A stretch of 64,000 nucleotides of DNA from Brachypterus glaber (GCA_958510825.1 OY294048.1:36979026-37043025), one strand, 5' to 3'; counted from the stretch's first letter, positions 12,142-23,066 are shown. Numbers and translations: made by a program. Notes: generated by a model from the letters alone, not told the origin.

Positions 12142-12319
12142 AAAAAAATACTACTGCTGAAAATAATGATATTTAACTTTTTTTTCAAAAAATCAGTAGC
12201 ATTTATCTCAGACCTAGACCTGATGGTAACAAATGGAGGTCAAATTCGAGTTCAGCATCGAAAATGATATATCAGACAAAATTGAGAGATATGTTTTTTT
12301 TGTCGACCAGTGTTATCAG

Positions 12320-12324
<5 letters not shown>

Positions 12325-12364
<40 letters not shown>
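12325..12364 (+). repeat. (CT)n microsatellite
   Basis: Uninterrupted CT dinucleotide run of about 19 units. Confidence 0.95.
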
Positions 12365-12366
<2 letters not shown>

Positions 12367-12564
12367 AAAATGATAAAAAGATGCCTGACCTTCTATTCAG
12401 TATTAATCATAAATATGCACAAAATAACTTGTAATTACTAATTCATTATATTATAATGAATGATAATGACTTATCATCAAGTAAAATTAGCAATTAACAT
12501 TAAAAAAAATATATATGTGATTTTTGAAGTACTGATACAATATAAACATTATTTTTGTTGTTGT

Positions 12565-12960
12565 TATTATACTCTTATAAGCGCACATGCGCTAGAAGAG
12601 TATAATATGGTACCTAGTTTTGAATTTTTCAAAATCGTCAAAAAACGTCTAGACCAAAGATTCATAGACACAAATATTTGTGATACATTTAAATGTGTCA
12701 AGCAGGGCCGTAGCTACATATTTTACCAAAAAAAGAGAGACAGAGAGAGAGATATAGAGAGAGACTTATTATTATTATTTTTATTTTTTTTATATATTTA
12801 ACTTTATTTTGGACTTTGGACTTTTTGGAGAGTATACCGAGAGAAAACACAATATACTATTCACTGTGAAAAGTATACTATGGAATGCGAAGCATTACAT
12901 TTCTTCACGACTTGCTATTATAATAAATTTTAAGAAAAACAGACAAGGTTACTACTTATA
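12565..12960 (+). repeat. Composite dispersed repeat
   Basis: The GCGCTAGAAGAGTATAATATGG and TTTTTCAAAATCGTCAAAAA blocks recur near 58785-59120 and 62150-62260. The GGAATGCGAAGCATTACAT block recurs near 39720, 56160 (inverted) and 63590. The ORF at 12460-12801 runs through this repeat and has no recognisable product. Confidence 0.6.
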
Positions 12961-13337
12961 ATAGGAACTAAGTTGTATATTTTTTTTAACAACAACCACT
13001 GACAAATAAACATGGTATAAATATAGTTTCGTTCTGTCACTGGCAGTAGTCGGCGTAAACTCAGTTATGACTCATCAACGTTGAAAATAAACACAGAAAC
13101 ATAGGCTTACGGAATAATTTTGCTGAATTATGAGGGAAATTTTTACAAGGGTCACTAAATCGAAACGTTTGACGACTAATTTGTTACACTCAACAATATT
13201 GACTATACATATTAACTATACATATGTATATATATCGGTGTTTTTCAAAAAAAAAACCGACATTCGATTTTTATCTTTTAAGAATACGAAAGTTTGTAAT
13301 TTTTATTTATCGATAAATTTTTTCCCACCTTACTCGA

Positions 13338-13450
13338 ATGTCATTAAAAAAAATCAAGATAAAAAGAAATAAAAATAAATATTTTAAACCTCGCGTCAAA
13401 GCTAGAGTCGACGCGGCGCCTATGCGAGTACTGGAAATTCGCCTACTGGT
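13338..13450 (+). repeat. Dispersed repeat shared with 63783-63885
   Basis: The AATCAAGATAAAAAGAAAT block and the AGAGTCGACGCGGCGCCTAT block, followed by GCGAGTACTGGAAATT, are repeated at 63783-63885 with few differences. Confidence 0.85.
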
Positions 13451-13639
13451 TATTGGATTACTTAGTTTATGTTTTTTTTTTGCATTGCTGACAAATAATT
13501 TTTTTTTCAGCAAGGTGAGGTGCCAAAAATCCCGAATACAAAAATATGCACCTACTCCAAAAAGTTAAAGTGTTCATTTTTTGGTTTGGAGGAAAAGTAT
13601 ATTTTTGCCTTCCCATTTTGAAAATTTTCAATTTTTTCC

Positions 13640-14215
13640 GGGAAATCTTGTAGGCACGATAACTTAAGAACGCTTTAGGCTAGAGACTTGAAATTTGGCA
13701 TACAGGTATGTTACCAAAAGTTCTCGCTCGGGATTGTTTTTGGTAAACATTGGGGTGCAGCAAGGGGAAAATACATTTTTTTTTGAAAAATTTGAAAATT
13801 GCTATATATGGGTTTTTGAGGTTGCTGAAACTGAAAATTTTTCTAATTCCACCCCCGAGGGGGTGAGGGGGTAAATATTTTTCAATATTATTAATATTTT
13901 CTTCAAAATTGGTATATAGGGGTTTTTGGGGTCGACGAATATGAATCTGATAATACTTTTTTCTAATTTTACCCCCTGATGAGTGGGGGTAGTTTTCGTG
14001 AAAACTGGTTTATTGGGGTTTTTGAGATTGCTGAAAGTGAATCGGATAATAAAATTTTTCTAAATCCACCCCCTGATGAGTGGGGAGTATTTTTCGTAAA
14101 AATTGTTATATTGGGATTTTTGAGGTTGCTGAAAGTGAATCTGATAATAAAAAATTCATTTTACGGGCGGAGGTGAAAAATGGAAAAGCTCTTTTACTGG
14201 GCAGTGTATTTTTTA
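13640..14215 (+). repeat. Repeat with ~95-bp tandem subunits (copy 1)
   Basis: Starts with a CACGATAACTTAAGAACGC block, then GGCTAGAGACTTGAAATTTGG, followed by several ~95-bp subunits of the type TTTTTGAGGTTGCTGAAAGTGAATC plus CCACCCCCTGA. It ends with GGCGGAGGTGAAAAATGGAA and CTGGGCAGTGTATTTTTT. A longer copy is at 48390-49315. The ORF at 13979-14176 reads through the subunits. Confidence 0.85.
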
Positions 14216-14470
14216 GATAAAAGTACTTAAAAAAATTGTGCACTCACAAGGTTTCCATATTCATAATTTTAAATCAAGGATATGTTATAAATATCATAAT
14301 ATTTATAACAAGAAATTATAATTTTATAAAAATAATTAATGAACAAAGATAGAACAAGCAATCAAGGTGCCAAAAAAACCGACTACGAAAAAATGCCCGA
14401 TGAATAAAATAAAAAATCTGAAACGTGGGCGAATCAAATTCTATTTTTAAATTTCATATGAACCTTACGA

Positions 14471-15449
14471 TACACTGATAAAACAATAGCGTAAATAATA
14501 ACGTAATTAGCTTATAGCATACAACAATAAATAGTTGTAAAGGCGCCAACCACTATATATTGCATAGAATACAACAACAAAAAAGTAAACGTGTTCGGTA
14601 TTTAGAAATGAGTGCAGTTGTTTGATTTACAACAACAAACTGTTAAGCGATCAGGTTTTTCTTTGTCGAGCAAAGAGCGAGGTAGGCGTGGCTTGCAAAT
14701 CTGCAAGGTCGGTTACAATGTAGGGTTTTAGATTTTTATTTGAATCGGTTAGGAAGGTTTTTTCATGCTTAATACAATGGCGATTCAATCGAAAATCGGT
14801 TTACTCGAGATAATGTGACACAAATGTTTGAATTATTAAAAAAAAAAATTACGTAAATTAAAAAGAAAGTGCCAGATAGATTTTTTTAATTTTCACCCAA
14901 AATGTTGTAAGGGGCATGCCTAACCGGCGATAAAGAACAATTTTGGTTTTTCGAAAAAAACATTAAAAATCTAAAAACGTATAGTGTAACGTTTAAGACA
15001 TATTTTAAAAATCCGTTTTTGTGAAAAACACGTTAAAAAAATGACAGTTCCAAATCGAGTCAACGTTGCAAAATTGTTTTTTTTTATTTGCGGCCATTAA
15101 CCCTATTCAATAAACCGAAAATCAAAACTCCCTGAATTATTTCGAGGGAAAGCCTCTTTTATTGACCTGAAGACTGGACTACAACTGGAAATACGCCGGC
15201 TACTGGTGATATGTAGTTTTTATGTGCTCATACATATAATAATATTACTAATATGCGAATTTAAAATAAAATGCGTACAACTTGTTGTTGTAAATCGAAC
15301 AACTGCACTCGTTTGTAAATGCCGAACGCGTTTTCTTGTTTGTTGTTGTATTCTATGCAATATAAAGTGGTTGGCGCATATACAACTATTTATTGTTGTA
15401 TTATATAACCAAATTACGCTATTGATTACGATATGTTCTATCAGTGTAC
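14471..15449. mobile_element. Large foldback, ~180-bp arms (about 980 bp)
   Basis: The left arm (TACACTGATAAAACAATAGC, CAACAATAAATAGTTG, GGCGCCAACCACT, ACAACAACAAACTG) returns inverted at 15275-15449 (TTGTTGTTGTAAATCG, AGTGGTTGGCGC, CAACTATTTATTGTTG, CTATCAGTGTA). The ~600-bp loop has no recognisable coding. The ORF at 15206-15469 reads through the right arm and is not a gene. Confidence 0.8.
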
Positions 15450-15688
15450 AGAATAACCGAAATGATTAATTAAATAAAATTCGAAAATATAATAATTAAT
15501 TTTTAAGTAGCGATAAATTTGCAAGTATGTAGATTAAACAACCATAAATTCTTATTAGGCTGACATTTCACTAAACAGAAGAGGGTGAAAATGGCTGTAG
15601 AATATACACAACGGCTAAATTTTCTGGAAGCATGGTAAAAATGTAGCAAAAAATATATAAAAAAAATTTTCAAGTTAAAATCCTTCTA

Positions 15689-16877
15689 TTAATTATATGT
15701 TATGTATAAATTTTCAAAAACTAGATTTTTAAAAGAAAGGATTTGGAAATGCCGATCGTTTAAATAACATTTCCAAAATTCAGGGCCGGCCTTTGCATTT
15801 CGGCGCCCTGAAGCAAGCGTTTGACTTGGCGCTCCTACCAAAAAAAAACAAAAAAAAAAGATTTTTGACGACTAAAACGAAAAAAGATTTACCAGATTTA
15901 CCCCCCTGATAATTGTGACGACTAAAAAAAAGTCCTCACCACGGAATTAGGATTTATTGCCCCTGATAATTTTGACGATTAAAAAAAGTCCAAACGGGGG
16001 GTAAATTTTATATAAAATTGTATTTTTAGGGGAGATAAGCATGTGTACCAAATTTCAGCTCTCTAAGTTTATTTTAAGTGGGTTAATTATATGTTATGTA
16101 TAAATTTTCAAAAACTAGATTTTTAAAAGAAAGGATTTGGAATTGCCGATCGTTTAAATAACATTTCCAAAATTCAGGGCCGGCCTTTGCATTTCGGCGT
16201 CCTGAAGCAAGCGTTTGACTTGGCGCTCCTACCAAAAAAAAAAAACAAAAAAAAAAGATTTTTGACGACTAAACCGAAAAAAAGATTTACCAGATTTACC
16301 CCCCTGATAATTGTGACGACTAAGAAAAAAGTCCTCACCTTGGAATTAGGATTTATTACCCCTGATAATTTTTACGATTAAAAAAAGTCCAAACGGGGGG
16401 TAAATTTTATATAAAATTGTATTTTTAGGGGAGATAAGCATGTGTACCAAATTTCAGCTCTCTAAGTTTATTTTAAGTGGGTTAATTATATGTTACGTAT
16501 AAATTTTCAAAAACTAGATTTTTAAAAGAAAGGATTTGGAATTGCCGATCGTTTAAATAACATTTCCAAAATTCAGGGCCGGCCTTTGCATTTCGGCGCT
16601 CTGAAGCAAGCGTTTGACTTGGCGCTCCTACCAAAAAAAAACAAAAAAAAAAAGATTATTGACGACTAAAACGAAAAAAAGATTTACCAGATTTACCCCC
16701 CTGATAATTGTGACGACTAAAAAAAAGTCCTCACCTCGGAATTAGGATTTATTGCCCCTGATAATTTTGACGATTAAAAAAAGTCCAAACGGGGGGTAAA
16801 TTTTATATAAAATTGTATTTTTAGGGGAGATAAGCATGTGTACCAAATTTCAGCTCTCTAAGTTTATTTTAAGTGGG
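15689..16877 (+). repeat. Three tandem ~396-bp repeats
   Basis: Units begin at 15689, 16083 and 16482 with TTAATTATATGTTA and end with TAAGTGGGTTA. Each contains CAGGGCCGGCCTTTGCATTT, a CGGCGCCCTGAAGCAAGCG block and a CCCCCCTGATAATTGTGACG block. Similarity among units is very high. The flanking unit start (ATTTTCAAGTT...) is not shared, so this is a three-copy array. The CAGGGCCGGCC word resembles hAT-type termini, but no element ends were shown. The ORF at 16187-16381 is a shadow of the array. Confidence 0.92.
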
Positions 16878-16886
16878 TTAAAAAGA

Positions 16887-17152
16887 ATTTCGTCGTATCA
16901 GAACAACAAGGTTTCAACTGACATTGTGAGACTGCAGTACTTAATTGTCAGTATATTTTCTATGATAAATTTAAAATCCTTTACCTTGAAAAGTTAAAAA
17001 TTTTTACATCTATAAAATGTTTCCATTATTTTCGTCATTTGTACAAAATTTTAAATAAATAAAGCGTTTCAAATTTATCTTACAAAATATACTGACAATT
17101 ACTGCAATCTCACAATGTCAGTTGAAACCTTGTTGCTCTGATACGAAGATTT
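16887..17152. mobile_element. Foldback MITE (266 bp)
   Basis: The left arm TCGTATCAGAACAACAAGG, then TTTCAACTGACATTGTGAGA, pairs with the right arm (TCTCACAATGTCAGTTGAAA and CCTTGTTGCTCTGATACGA). The arms extend through GTCAGTATATTTT. It abuts the 396-bp tandem array. Confidence 0.85.
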
Positions 17153-18290
17153 GGCAAATTTGAGGAGAAATATTAATATATTATATACCTACATACATAT
17201 ATGGAAGTGAAGTGAATAGAAGGGTTTTAAAAAGTAGCAACCAAATTTTTGGTCAAGAAACTTTATAATCAATAGATAGACGTATGGGCGTAACATGGTC
17301 ATATCATAGCCATATTATGGGCACATTATTCGACAATCCACAACTATTTAATAACTTTTTTTTTACTCGGACACTAACTGAGATTGGTCAAATTACTCAT
17401 GAGAGTACATTTGGTAAATAAGAGTTTTATGTGCCTTATTTCGTCACTTATTTCAAATAGTTACTGAAGGCGATGGTTGCCTCTACTTTGAACGATCCTC
17501 CATTTCCCCTATTGCGGCAATAATCAAATTATTTTACCTCGGAAATGGTGCAAAATAAGCAAAACCCGAATCGGGAACGAGTAAGGAACGTTTTTTTTAT
17601 AAAATCAAGTGCAAGCAAAATATAACTCAATTTGTGTCCAGGATAAGCGGAAATCAAAGTATGTTGTACGAAAAAGGAGCGACGAATCGTCTCAAATTTC
17701 CTAACCCACTTTAAAAGGAAGTATAGCAGAGATTTTCTTAGGGCTTACGTTCACATAAAAGTCCGGGAGTATAGATAAGTCGAGTATATCGAAGCATAGA
17801 GCGTAACATTTTTAAAAGGTAAACAATTTTTTTTGAAATCTTTTTTCTACAAACTTGCTGAAAGTAGCACAAAGTAGTGTGTGGGTACCTAAGCACTGCA
17901 GTGCAGTGCACTGTCGTCTGTATTTTTATTGTTAATGGTCACCGCACAGTGGGCTGAGGAAAAAAAAGATGAACGAAAATCTAATTTTTTGCATACGATT
18001 ATTTTTGATACCGCTGATTTCGAATATTTTGTTCAAATTTGGTATATAGGCTCCTTTTAGGGATAATAACATAGACCAATGGTAAAAACACCAAAAATCA
18101 AAATGGCGGAGCAAATATGGTGTATCGGTTTTTAGAATGTCATAATTTGGGCGAAATTAAGGCTATAAAGTGGTAAAACTTTAATCAGAACTGCCATCAT
18201 CATCTTTATCATTAGTATTAATAACAAAATCGGGTTTTGTTATTAATACTGAAATATAAAAACCTACACAAAAAAAAAACCCTAAAAATA
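17153..18290. other. AT-rich DNA with no recognised gene
   Basis: The segment 17935-18115 opens with CACCGCACAGTGGGCTGAGG and could be a transposon end, but the other end was not found. No coding segment is supported, including the minus-strand frame at 17932-18114. Confidence 0.4.
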
Positions 18291-18307
18291 TTATATTTGG
18301 ATTTTAC

Positions 18308-19279
18308 GGCAGACTAACATCTCTACTCTAAATTTCACTACTCCGTAACATCTCTACTCCATAACATCCCTACTCCATAACAACTCTACTCCCTAACATC
18401 TCTACACCATAACATCTCTACTCCATAAAATCCCTACTCCATTACATCCCTACTCCCCAACAACCCTACTCCGTAACATCTCTACTCTATAACATCTCTA
18501 TTCCATAACATCTCTACTCCGTAACATCTCTACTCCGCACTATATGCACTTGATTAGCAACTTATTAATTAAGGAGTGATTGACGGAACAAAGTACATTA
18601 TTTTATCACAATTTTTCCTAGTAAGTGTTTGTCTTTATACAAAATAAAAAAAAAATACAGACGTATGTTATAAATACAAACTTAAATATACATAGTAATA
18701 TATTTGTTAATTTAATTTAATTTAAAAAAACTTTGTGACAATTTCGATAATTATTGTTTTACAGTTCTGTACAAAAGGTGTTTTAGCACCTTTTATAAAA
18801 TTGACTTGTCAAAAAAATATTTGTCACGGTAAGCAATTTGAATTTTTACATTTAAAATATTTAGTTCAATAATACCTTATTTATTAGAATATTTTGTTTT
18901 TTTTATTAGAACATGTTAAGAGTACGCGGGCAAAGAGACGGGACTTGGAGGTACATATACAGGGAACAAATTTACCACCAAGACTCCAAGTCCGTAGGTC
19001 GCAGGTATGTTTGTGATAAAATAATGTACTTTGTTCCGTCAATCACTCCTTAATTAATAAGTTGCTAATCAAGTGCATATAGTGCGGAGTAGAGATGTTA
19101 TGGAGTAGAGATGTTATAGAGTAGAGATGTTACGGAGTAGGGTTGTTGGGGAGTAGGGATGTTATGGAGTAGGGATGTTATGGAGAAGAGATGTTATGGA
19201 GTAGAGATGTTATGGAGTAGAGATGTTATGGAGTAGAGATGTTACGTAGTGAAATTTAGAGTAGAGATGTTAGTCTGCT
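18308..19279. mobile_element. Foldback-type element with 16-bp minisatellite arms and 8-bp TSD (972 bp)
   Basis: GATTTTAC occurs at 18300-18307 and 19280-19287. Just inside, GGCAGACTAACATC faces GATGTTAGTCTGCT. The left arm has about 14 copies of a 16-bp unit (ACTCCATAACATCTCT) to about 18540, and the right arm has the same unit inverted from about 19086. Between array and loop a unique ~75-bp stem (AAGTGCATATAGTGC side, CACTCCTTAATTAATAAG side) is almost perfectly paired. The loop (18613-19010) contains an exon-like segment. The architecture matches Foldback elements; the superfamily is unknown. Confidence 0.88.
18910..19004 (+). other. Exon-like segment inside the foldback loop
   Basis: A pyrimidine-rich TTTGTTTTTTTTATTAG acceptor precedes a 95-bp segment with no stop in the frame that starts AAC-ATG. 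It ends in CGCAG followed by GTATGT, a good donor. The 31-residue translation is rich in Arg, Tyr and Gln (core GTWRYIYREQIYHQDSKSVG), with Tyr/Trp spacing faintly like a FLYWCH zinc-finger, but I cannot confirm that. It may be a captured host or transposase exon. The first three bases of the downstream intron begin the right stem arm. Confidence 0.35.
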
Positions 19280-19317
19280 GATTTTACCACAGTGCAACAA
19301 AAAATGTGCATTATAAG

Positions 19318-19465
19318 TTATGCGGTCCAAAAGTCTTTGGACTTTAAAAATACTTAAATAAATATTTTTAGCTTCTAGAATGTGTTCAGGGGAGCATAAG
19401 TTGGTTTTTTAATGGAAAGGCGGGTCGTGTGGTCATTTTAAAGCAAATGCAATTCTCTATTCGAC
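19318..19465 (+). repeat. Fragment of the CAGTGCGGTCC MITE family
   Basis: ATGCGGTCCAAAAGTC, then an internal GGAAAGGCGGGTCGTGTGG block and AATTCTCTATT, match the elements at 4447 and 31021. The right half is missing. Confidence 0.7.
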
Positions 19466-19579
19466 CATAATAATAATAATTATTATTTTCTGTAGTTTTT
19501 AGAATTTTATTTTTGTATCGTAAAAAACTGCATTTCTAACATTTGCGGAAAGTATCTTTTCCGCAATGGACTTCTTGAC

Positions 19580-19640
19580 TAAACTCCATTTCGGTTCGTG
19601 CAGTTAACTGCTGCCATGTGTGGAAAAGTTAAACTTCTGC
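19580..19640 (-). pseudogene. Possible THAP-domain N-terminal fragment
   Basis: On the minus strand a short frame reads Met-Ala-Ala-Val-Asn-Cys-Thr-Asn-Arg, like the Cys-x-x-Asn-Arg part of THAP zinc fingers, and stops within 12 codons. THAP domains occur in P-type transposases and host DNA-binding proteins. The match is very short and may be chance. Confidence 0.2.
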
Positions 19641-20031
19641 ACTTTTTAGGAAAATAGCTAGTAAAAGTATTGGACACGGAGCTACAAAAAAAAACTAAAA
19701 TCCAACTGCAATCTAACCCCCTAAAGGTCTTTCTGGATTTCGAAAAAAAGTTCTCAATAAAAAAGTAGCCGACCCCGGTAGCGCAATGATTAGCGTGTTT
19801 GATTACGGATCCTGGGGTTGTGGGTTCGAGCCCCACATAGAGCATGGATGTGTAAATAGTCGATAGATGGAACTACGATGACTAACTGTAATGTGGGTTG
19901 CAGGTGAAACTGTACACATTTCAAGGTGGATGCGAGTTCTGTTGAGGACCGTGCTTCGGAGGGCACGTAAAGATGGCGGTCCCGTCAATTAGGCCATAGC
20001 AGCGAAAAACGACGTTAAACAGTAAAAACAA

Positions 20032-20605
20032 CCAGTAGCTTTTCATCCGTGAAACGAGTAATATGTACTTTCGGCAGGAATTAGTAATACGTTAAACGCG
20101 TTTAATTTTCTAGCATCAAGTCTTTTATTATTAGTTATTTATTTATTTATTTGCTATCTTAGATATGCCCCAGAATCGATTTTATATATTTTATAGTGTA
20201 TTGTATGGAAGATGTGCAGTAAAATGACGAACATGTGATTATATTGGAGTAAGAAGGGAATTTTATGTTTTTTAATCATTTATAATGCTGATAAATTTTG
20301 ATTTGGAAGCAACTAACACGTGAAGAAGTTTTTATACGTACAAAATTTTTTATATGCTAGCGCATGCGCAAATATAATTACAAATTAGAAAAAACTGCCT
20401 TGGCAACAGCTAACACAACTAACAGTAAACACGAAAAGGAAAGAAGGAAAAGAAAAAGTCTTACAGAAGACTGGAAATTTTATATATTTAAAACAGGAGT
20501 GGGCATGGCGAAAAGCCAGACAAGAACCACTCTTGGTGAATTGAGTAACTAAGAGGGATCTGGCTAATTATCTCACTGAGAAAAGGCCAAAATAAAGGAG
20601 GAAGA
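20032..20605 (+). mobile_element. 574-bp retroposon with AGAAG tail (copy 1)
   Basis: It inserted in the SINE-A tail with an exact 11-bp TSD, AGTAAAAACAA (20021-20031 and 20606-20616). The body starts CCAGTAGCTTTTCATCCGTG and ends in ATAAAGGAGGAAGA. Both copies have nearly the same ends (the second is at 33672) and no visible reverse transcriptase, so this is a full-length non-autonomous retroposon. It carries a 62-codon frame (20364-20552) that is also open in the other copy. No tRNA-like pol III boxes were recognised. Confidence 0.9.
20364..20552 (+). CDS. Small conserved ORF of the 574-bp retroposon (62 codons)
   Basis: The reading frame is open in both copies. The second copy has 64 codons because of a two-codon Lys/Arg insertion, and the two proteins are otherwise almost identical. 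The product is very basic in the middle (Lys/Arg run after residue 20) and ends Lys-Ser-Gln-Thr-Arg-Thr-Thr-Leu-Gly-Glu-Leu-Ser-Asn. No known domain is recognised. The two copies are generally similar to each other, so openness of the frame may just reflect youth. Treat it as a possible peptide or a remnant of a parent gene. Confidence 0.35.
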   Translation: MRKYNYKLEKTALATANTTNSKHEKERRKRKSLTEDWKFYIFKTGVGMAKSQTRTTLGELSN

Positions 20606-20639
20606 AGTAAAAACAAACAAACAATAAAAAAGTACAGGT

Positions 20640-21000
20640 TAAAAATGTGCAATAATTCTTCTCATAGAGTGTGAGAAGTAGTTTAATAATTAATAATAGT
20701 TAACTATCACTTTCCTTTAGGTGTAGGTGAACACTTTCATTTGCATGCATATTGCAAAACTGATATTGACCTGCATAGTATTGTACTTAAAGATAATTAA
20801 AAACATATAACACATAAATAAACTTGTTTACTACAAGCAGAATTGAAGTTGAAACATCCTTAAACAACAAAGTTTACTTACACTAAAAAAACGAATTGGT
20901 TGAACTAAATAAATATGGCGTTTACTCAAAATGGTGGTTGTAATATACAACAAATGAATGGAGAATTTAAAGTAAAATAACCGTTATTCTATAAGAGGAT
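20640..21000. other. AT-rich DNA with no recognised gene
   Basis: No exon or element termini supported. Confidence 0.4.
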
Positions 21001-21007
21001 TCTTATT

Positions 21008-21562
21008 ACATCGGCACTTAGTGCTACTAAGAGTGCCGATGTCTGTCTGTCTTTCTGGGTGTAAACTCTCTAACTCCATTTCTACATGAGATATCGACTT
21101 GCGTTTTTTTGAATATTGTTTCTTATCGTATTCCAAAGAGCTGATTAGATTTTGGGGGTAAACGATTGGGGGTAAGGGGGTAAAAATAGGGTAAAACTCC
21201 TATTTTTAGCGTTTTTTGTTTATAATTAAGGCAATTATTATTGTATTTGGTTAATTTAGCACTTATACAAAAGATAATTTTAAATTGGTCAAAAAAAATT
21301 ATAAACAACTTTTTCCTAAAACGCATTGTTTTCGAGATATTGGCGTTTAAAGCAGTAAAAGGTTTTTTTTTAGCATATCTCACATATTTATAACCCGATT
21401 TAAAAAAATTACATTTTAAATAAAAGCTCTTTTTAAGCCCTATAAAAAATGTTATATACAGTTTTTTGCTAGAATATAATGTTTTAAAGATACAGAATTT
21501 AAAATCAAACAAAACACCTAGTTTGAAATTTGCAAACCAGGTGGCTCTAGTGTACAATAGTG
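21008..21562 (+). repeat. Dispersed ~550-bp repeat (inverted copy at 47670-48230)
   Basis: The GTGCTACTAAGAGTGCCGATGT end, TCTTATCGTATTCCAAAGAG and GATTTTGGGGGTAAACG blocks recur inverted near 48000-48220. The minus-strand 144-codon frame (21123-21557) is translated repeat, rich in Phe, Lys and Asn, without a recognisable domain. A short tetranucleotide stretch (CTGT repeats) sits next to the GCCGATGT end. Confidence 0.8.
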
Positions 21563-21667
21563 CCGATGTTTTGACAGGGTGCTTGCAACTTTTTATCTAG
21601 TTTCCCTTTGGATCCGAGTAATATGAGTTTATGTAAAGTATCAATGAAGTTACAAAAATAATAATGC

Positions 21668-21911
21668 TGCACTGAAAAAAAGGATTTATTTGGATATGGC
21701 CAACTAAATTATTTGGTTATAAAAAATTTTATTTGAGTAAAATAAATATTTAGTTCATGTAAACAAATATTTTAATTTAAAAATGATTTATTAATGGGAA
21801 CAAAATAGTTTATCTGACAAAAATAAAATTTATTTGTCACAACCAAATAATTCAATTGGCCATATCTAACCAAATATTTTGTTGACACAAATAAATTGTT
21901 TTATCAGTGTG
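21668..21911. mobile_element. Foldback MITE, CACTGAAAAAAAGG termini
   Basis: The left arm GCACTGAAAAAAAGGATTTA, then TTTGGATATGGCCAAC, pairs with the right arm (ATTGGCCATATCTAACC ... TTTTATCAGTGTGC). The middle is an AT-rich palindromic stretch. A right half of the same family is at 56690-56842. Confidence 0.82.
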
Positions 21912-22599
21912 CTATTTATTATAACTACTACTATAAAATTGTAATAGGTTGTATAATTTGTATTAGATAAGCAAGGATACTTAAATTATTTAATATTTTA
22001 TGGTAAAATACATATATTTTTGCTAATCTTGCTACAGTTTTCTTTACTTTTATAAACAAGAGATGGTACTACATGTGCTCATTCTAACACTTGATACGGA
22101 ATATTCGTACCGTATCTAGAGCTAGAATGGATTCATTCTGTGTTTGAAAAGTGTGTGTAATTGCTTACATTCTAAAGCAGTCGTAGAAAAAAAAATCTAT
22201 AGTCCAAATTAACGCTTTACAGGATGCCAAGGGATATATGAATTATAGTGTAAAAATAAATAAATTTCCGGAAAAACTTTCTCCTTAAAGACAAACTTTG
22301 TAATTATTACATGAGGACAAGAATGTTGTTTGTAACCATTACAATCCAGTGGGATGTCATTGTGTCCAATTATATTTGTAATTAATTTTTAATGAGTCAA
22401 GGGAAATCCTGAACCGTAAAACAAAAGTTTTAACACAATTTTCCAATTATACCTGAATTTCGCAGATGCTATTTTTTGTGAGCAAAAGTTTGTATTTATA
22501 CGAAAGCCTCTTAGCTCAAGATATTTCGTCTTATATCTATGACAGGAATGACGACAGAGGATAAAAGCAGCAAAAACGATGTCTTGAATGTGTTGAAAC

Positions 22600-23066
22600 T
22601 ATGTAACTGGTAGACGGATATACCAAGAAAATAGCACCTGTTTAGACTGAAAAGATTCAAGTTGTGTATGTACAAAAAGTCACCTCATTACGCAGCTCTT
22701 AGTTACTATAACAAAAAGCCCAGTTATGTTAAAGATGCTAAATCACTAAACCTGTTTAAAATGGAGGTAAAAAAATTGCTGACCTCGAATACATTTTATT
22801 CATTAGGTGAATTTGAGGAGCATGTAGCTACCCTTGTTTGAGTTATAAATATTCATTTTTTTATTCGTGTTATATTATTTATGTTACTTTTAATTCATGT
22901 TTTTGTTTCTTTTTTAGTGTTTATGTATTTTTTCTATTTATGTTTTTTACCTGCTTTTTTTTGTATTATTTATTTATATGTATATATAGTATATATACTA
23001 CCTATGTGACGAGTCTATCTATTTTTATAATAGCTTAAAGACAATAAAGAATCTAATCTAATCTAA
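22600..23066 (+). mobile_element. 3' end of a non-LTR retrotransposon with (AATCT)n tail
   Basis: A reverse-transcriptase C-terminal remnant (22673-22841) is followed by an AT-rich 3' UTR and a run of AATCT ending at 23066. The 5' limit is uncertain and no target duplication was seen. The frame at 22838-23038 is in the UTR and is not a gene. Confidence 0.75.
22673..22841 (+). pseudogene. C-terminal tail of a LINE reverse-transcriptase protein
   Basis: One frame encodes about 56 residues and ends at TGA 22839-22841. It has the signature YYNKKPSYVKDAKSLNLFK, a lysine-rich helix, then TFYSLGEFEEHV. This layout (Tyr-Asn-Lys-x-Pro, Lys-x-Leu-Asn-x-Phe-Lys, Phe-Tyr-Ser-x-x-Glu-Phe) closes the ORF2 proteins of many insect non-LTR elements. 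The same signature appears in the separate fragment near 44985. The upstream catalytic domain is absent. Confidence 0.78.

Larger units (their letters stand above)
19768..20621 (+). mobile_element. SINE-A, tRNA-derived, full length, interrupted by a retroposon
   Basis: An exact 13-bp TSD, CAATAAAAAAGTA, lies at 19755-19767 and 20622-20634. The head has a pol III A-box-like GTAGCGCAATGATTAGCG and a B box GGTTCGAGCCC within a T-arm-like GTGGGTTCGAGCCCCAC, so it derives from a tRNA. The body runs to 20020, followed by GTTAAACAGTAAAAACAA and an AAAC tail. A 574-bp retroposon (20032-20605) inserted into the tail. Expected to be transcribed by RNA polymerase III when young. Other copies: 267-327 and 28822-28922. 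The minus-strand ORFs across it are shadows. Confidence 0.92.

Noticed and set aside
13974..14010. Hammerhead-like CTGATGA ... GAAAAC in the 95-bp subunits
   Set aside because: The segment between the two motifs does not form stem II, and there is no stem I partner.
18322..18540. CRISPR-like array of regular 16-bp units
   Set aside because: Units are contiguous without spacers and mirrored in an inverted arm; this is a foldback minisatellite in a eukaryotic genome.
19768..19845. Apparent tRNA gene on the plus strand
   Set aside because: Same reason; it is the head of SINE-A with a TSD at both ends of the whole element.
21123..21557. Longest ORF of the window (144 codons, minus strand)
   Set aside because: Lies wholly within a dispersed repeat; low-complexity Phe/Lys/Asn composition, no domain, and the inverted copy at 47.7 kb is not open in the same way.
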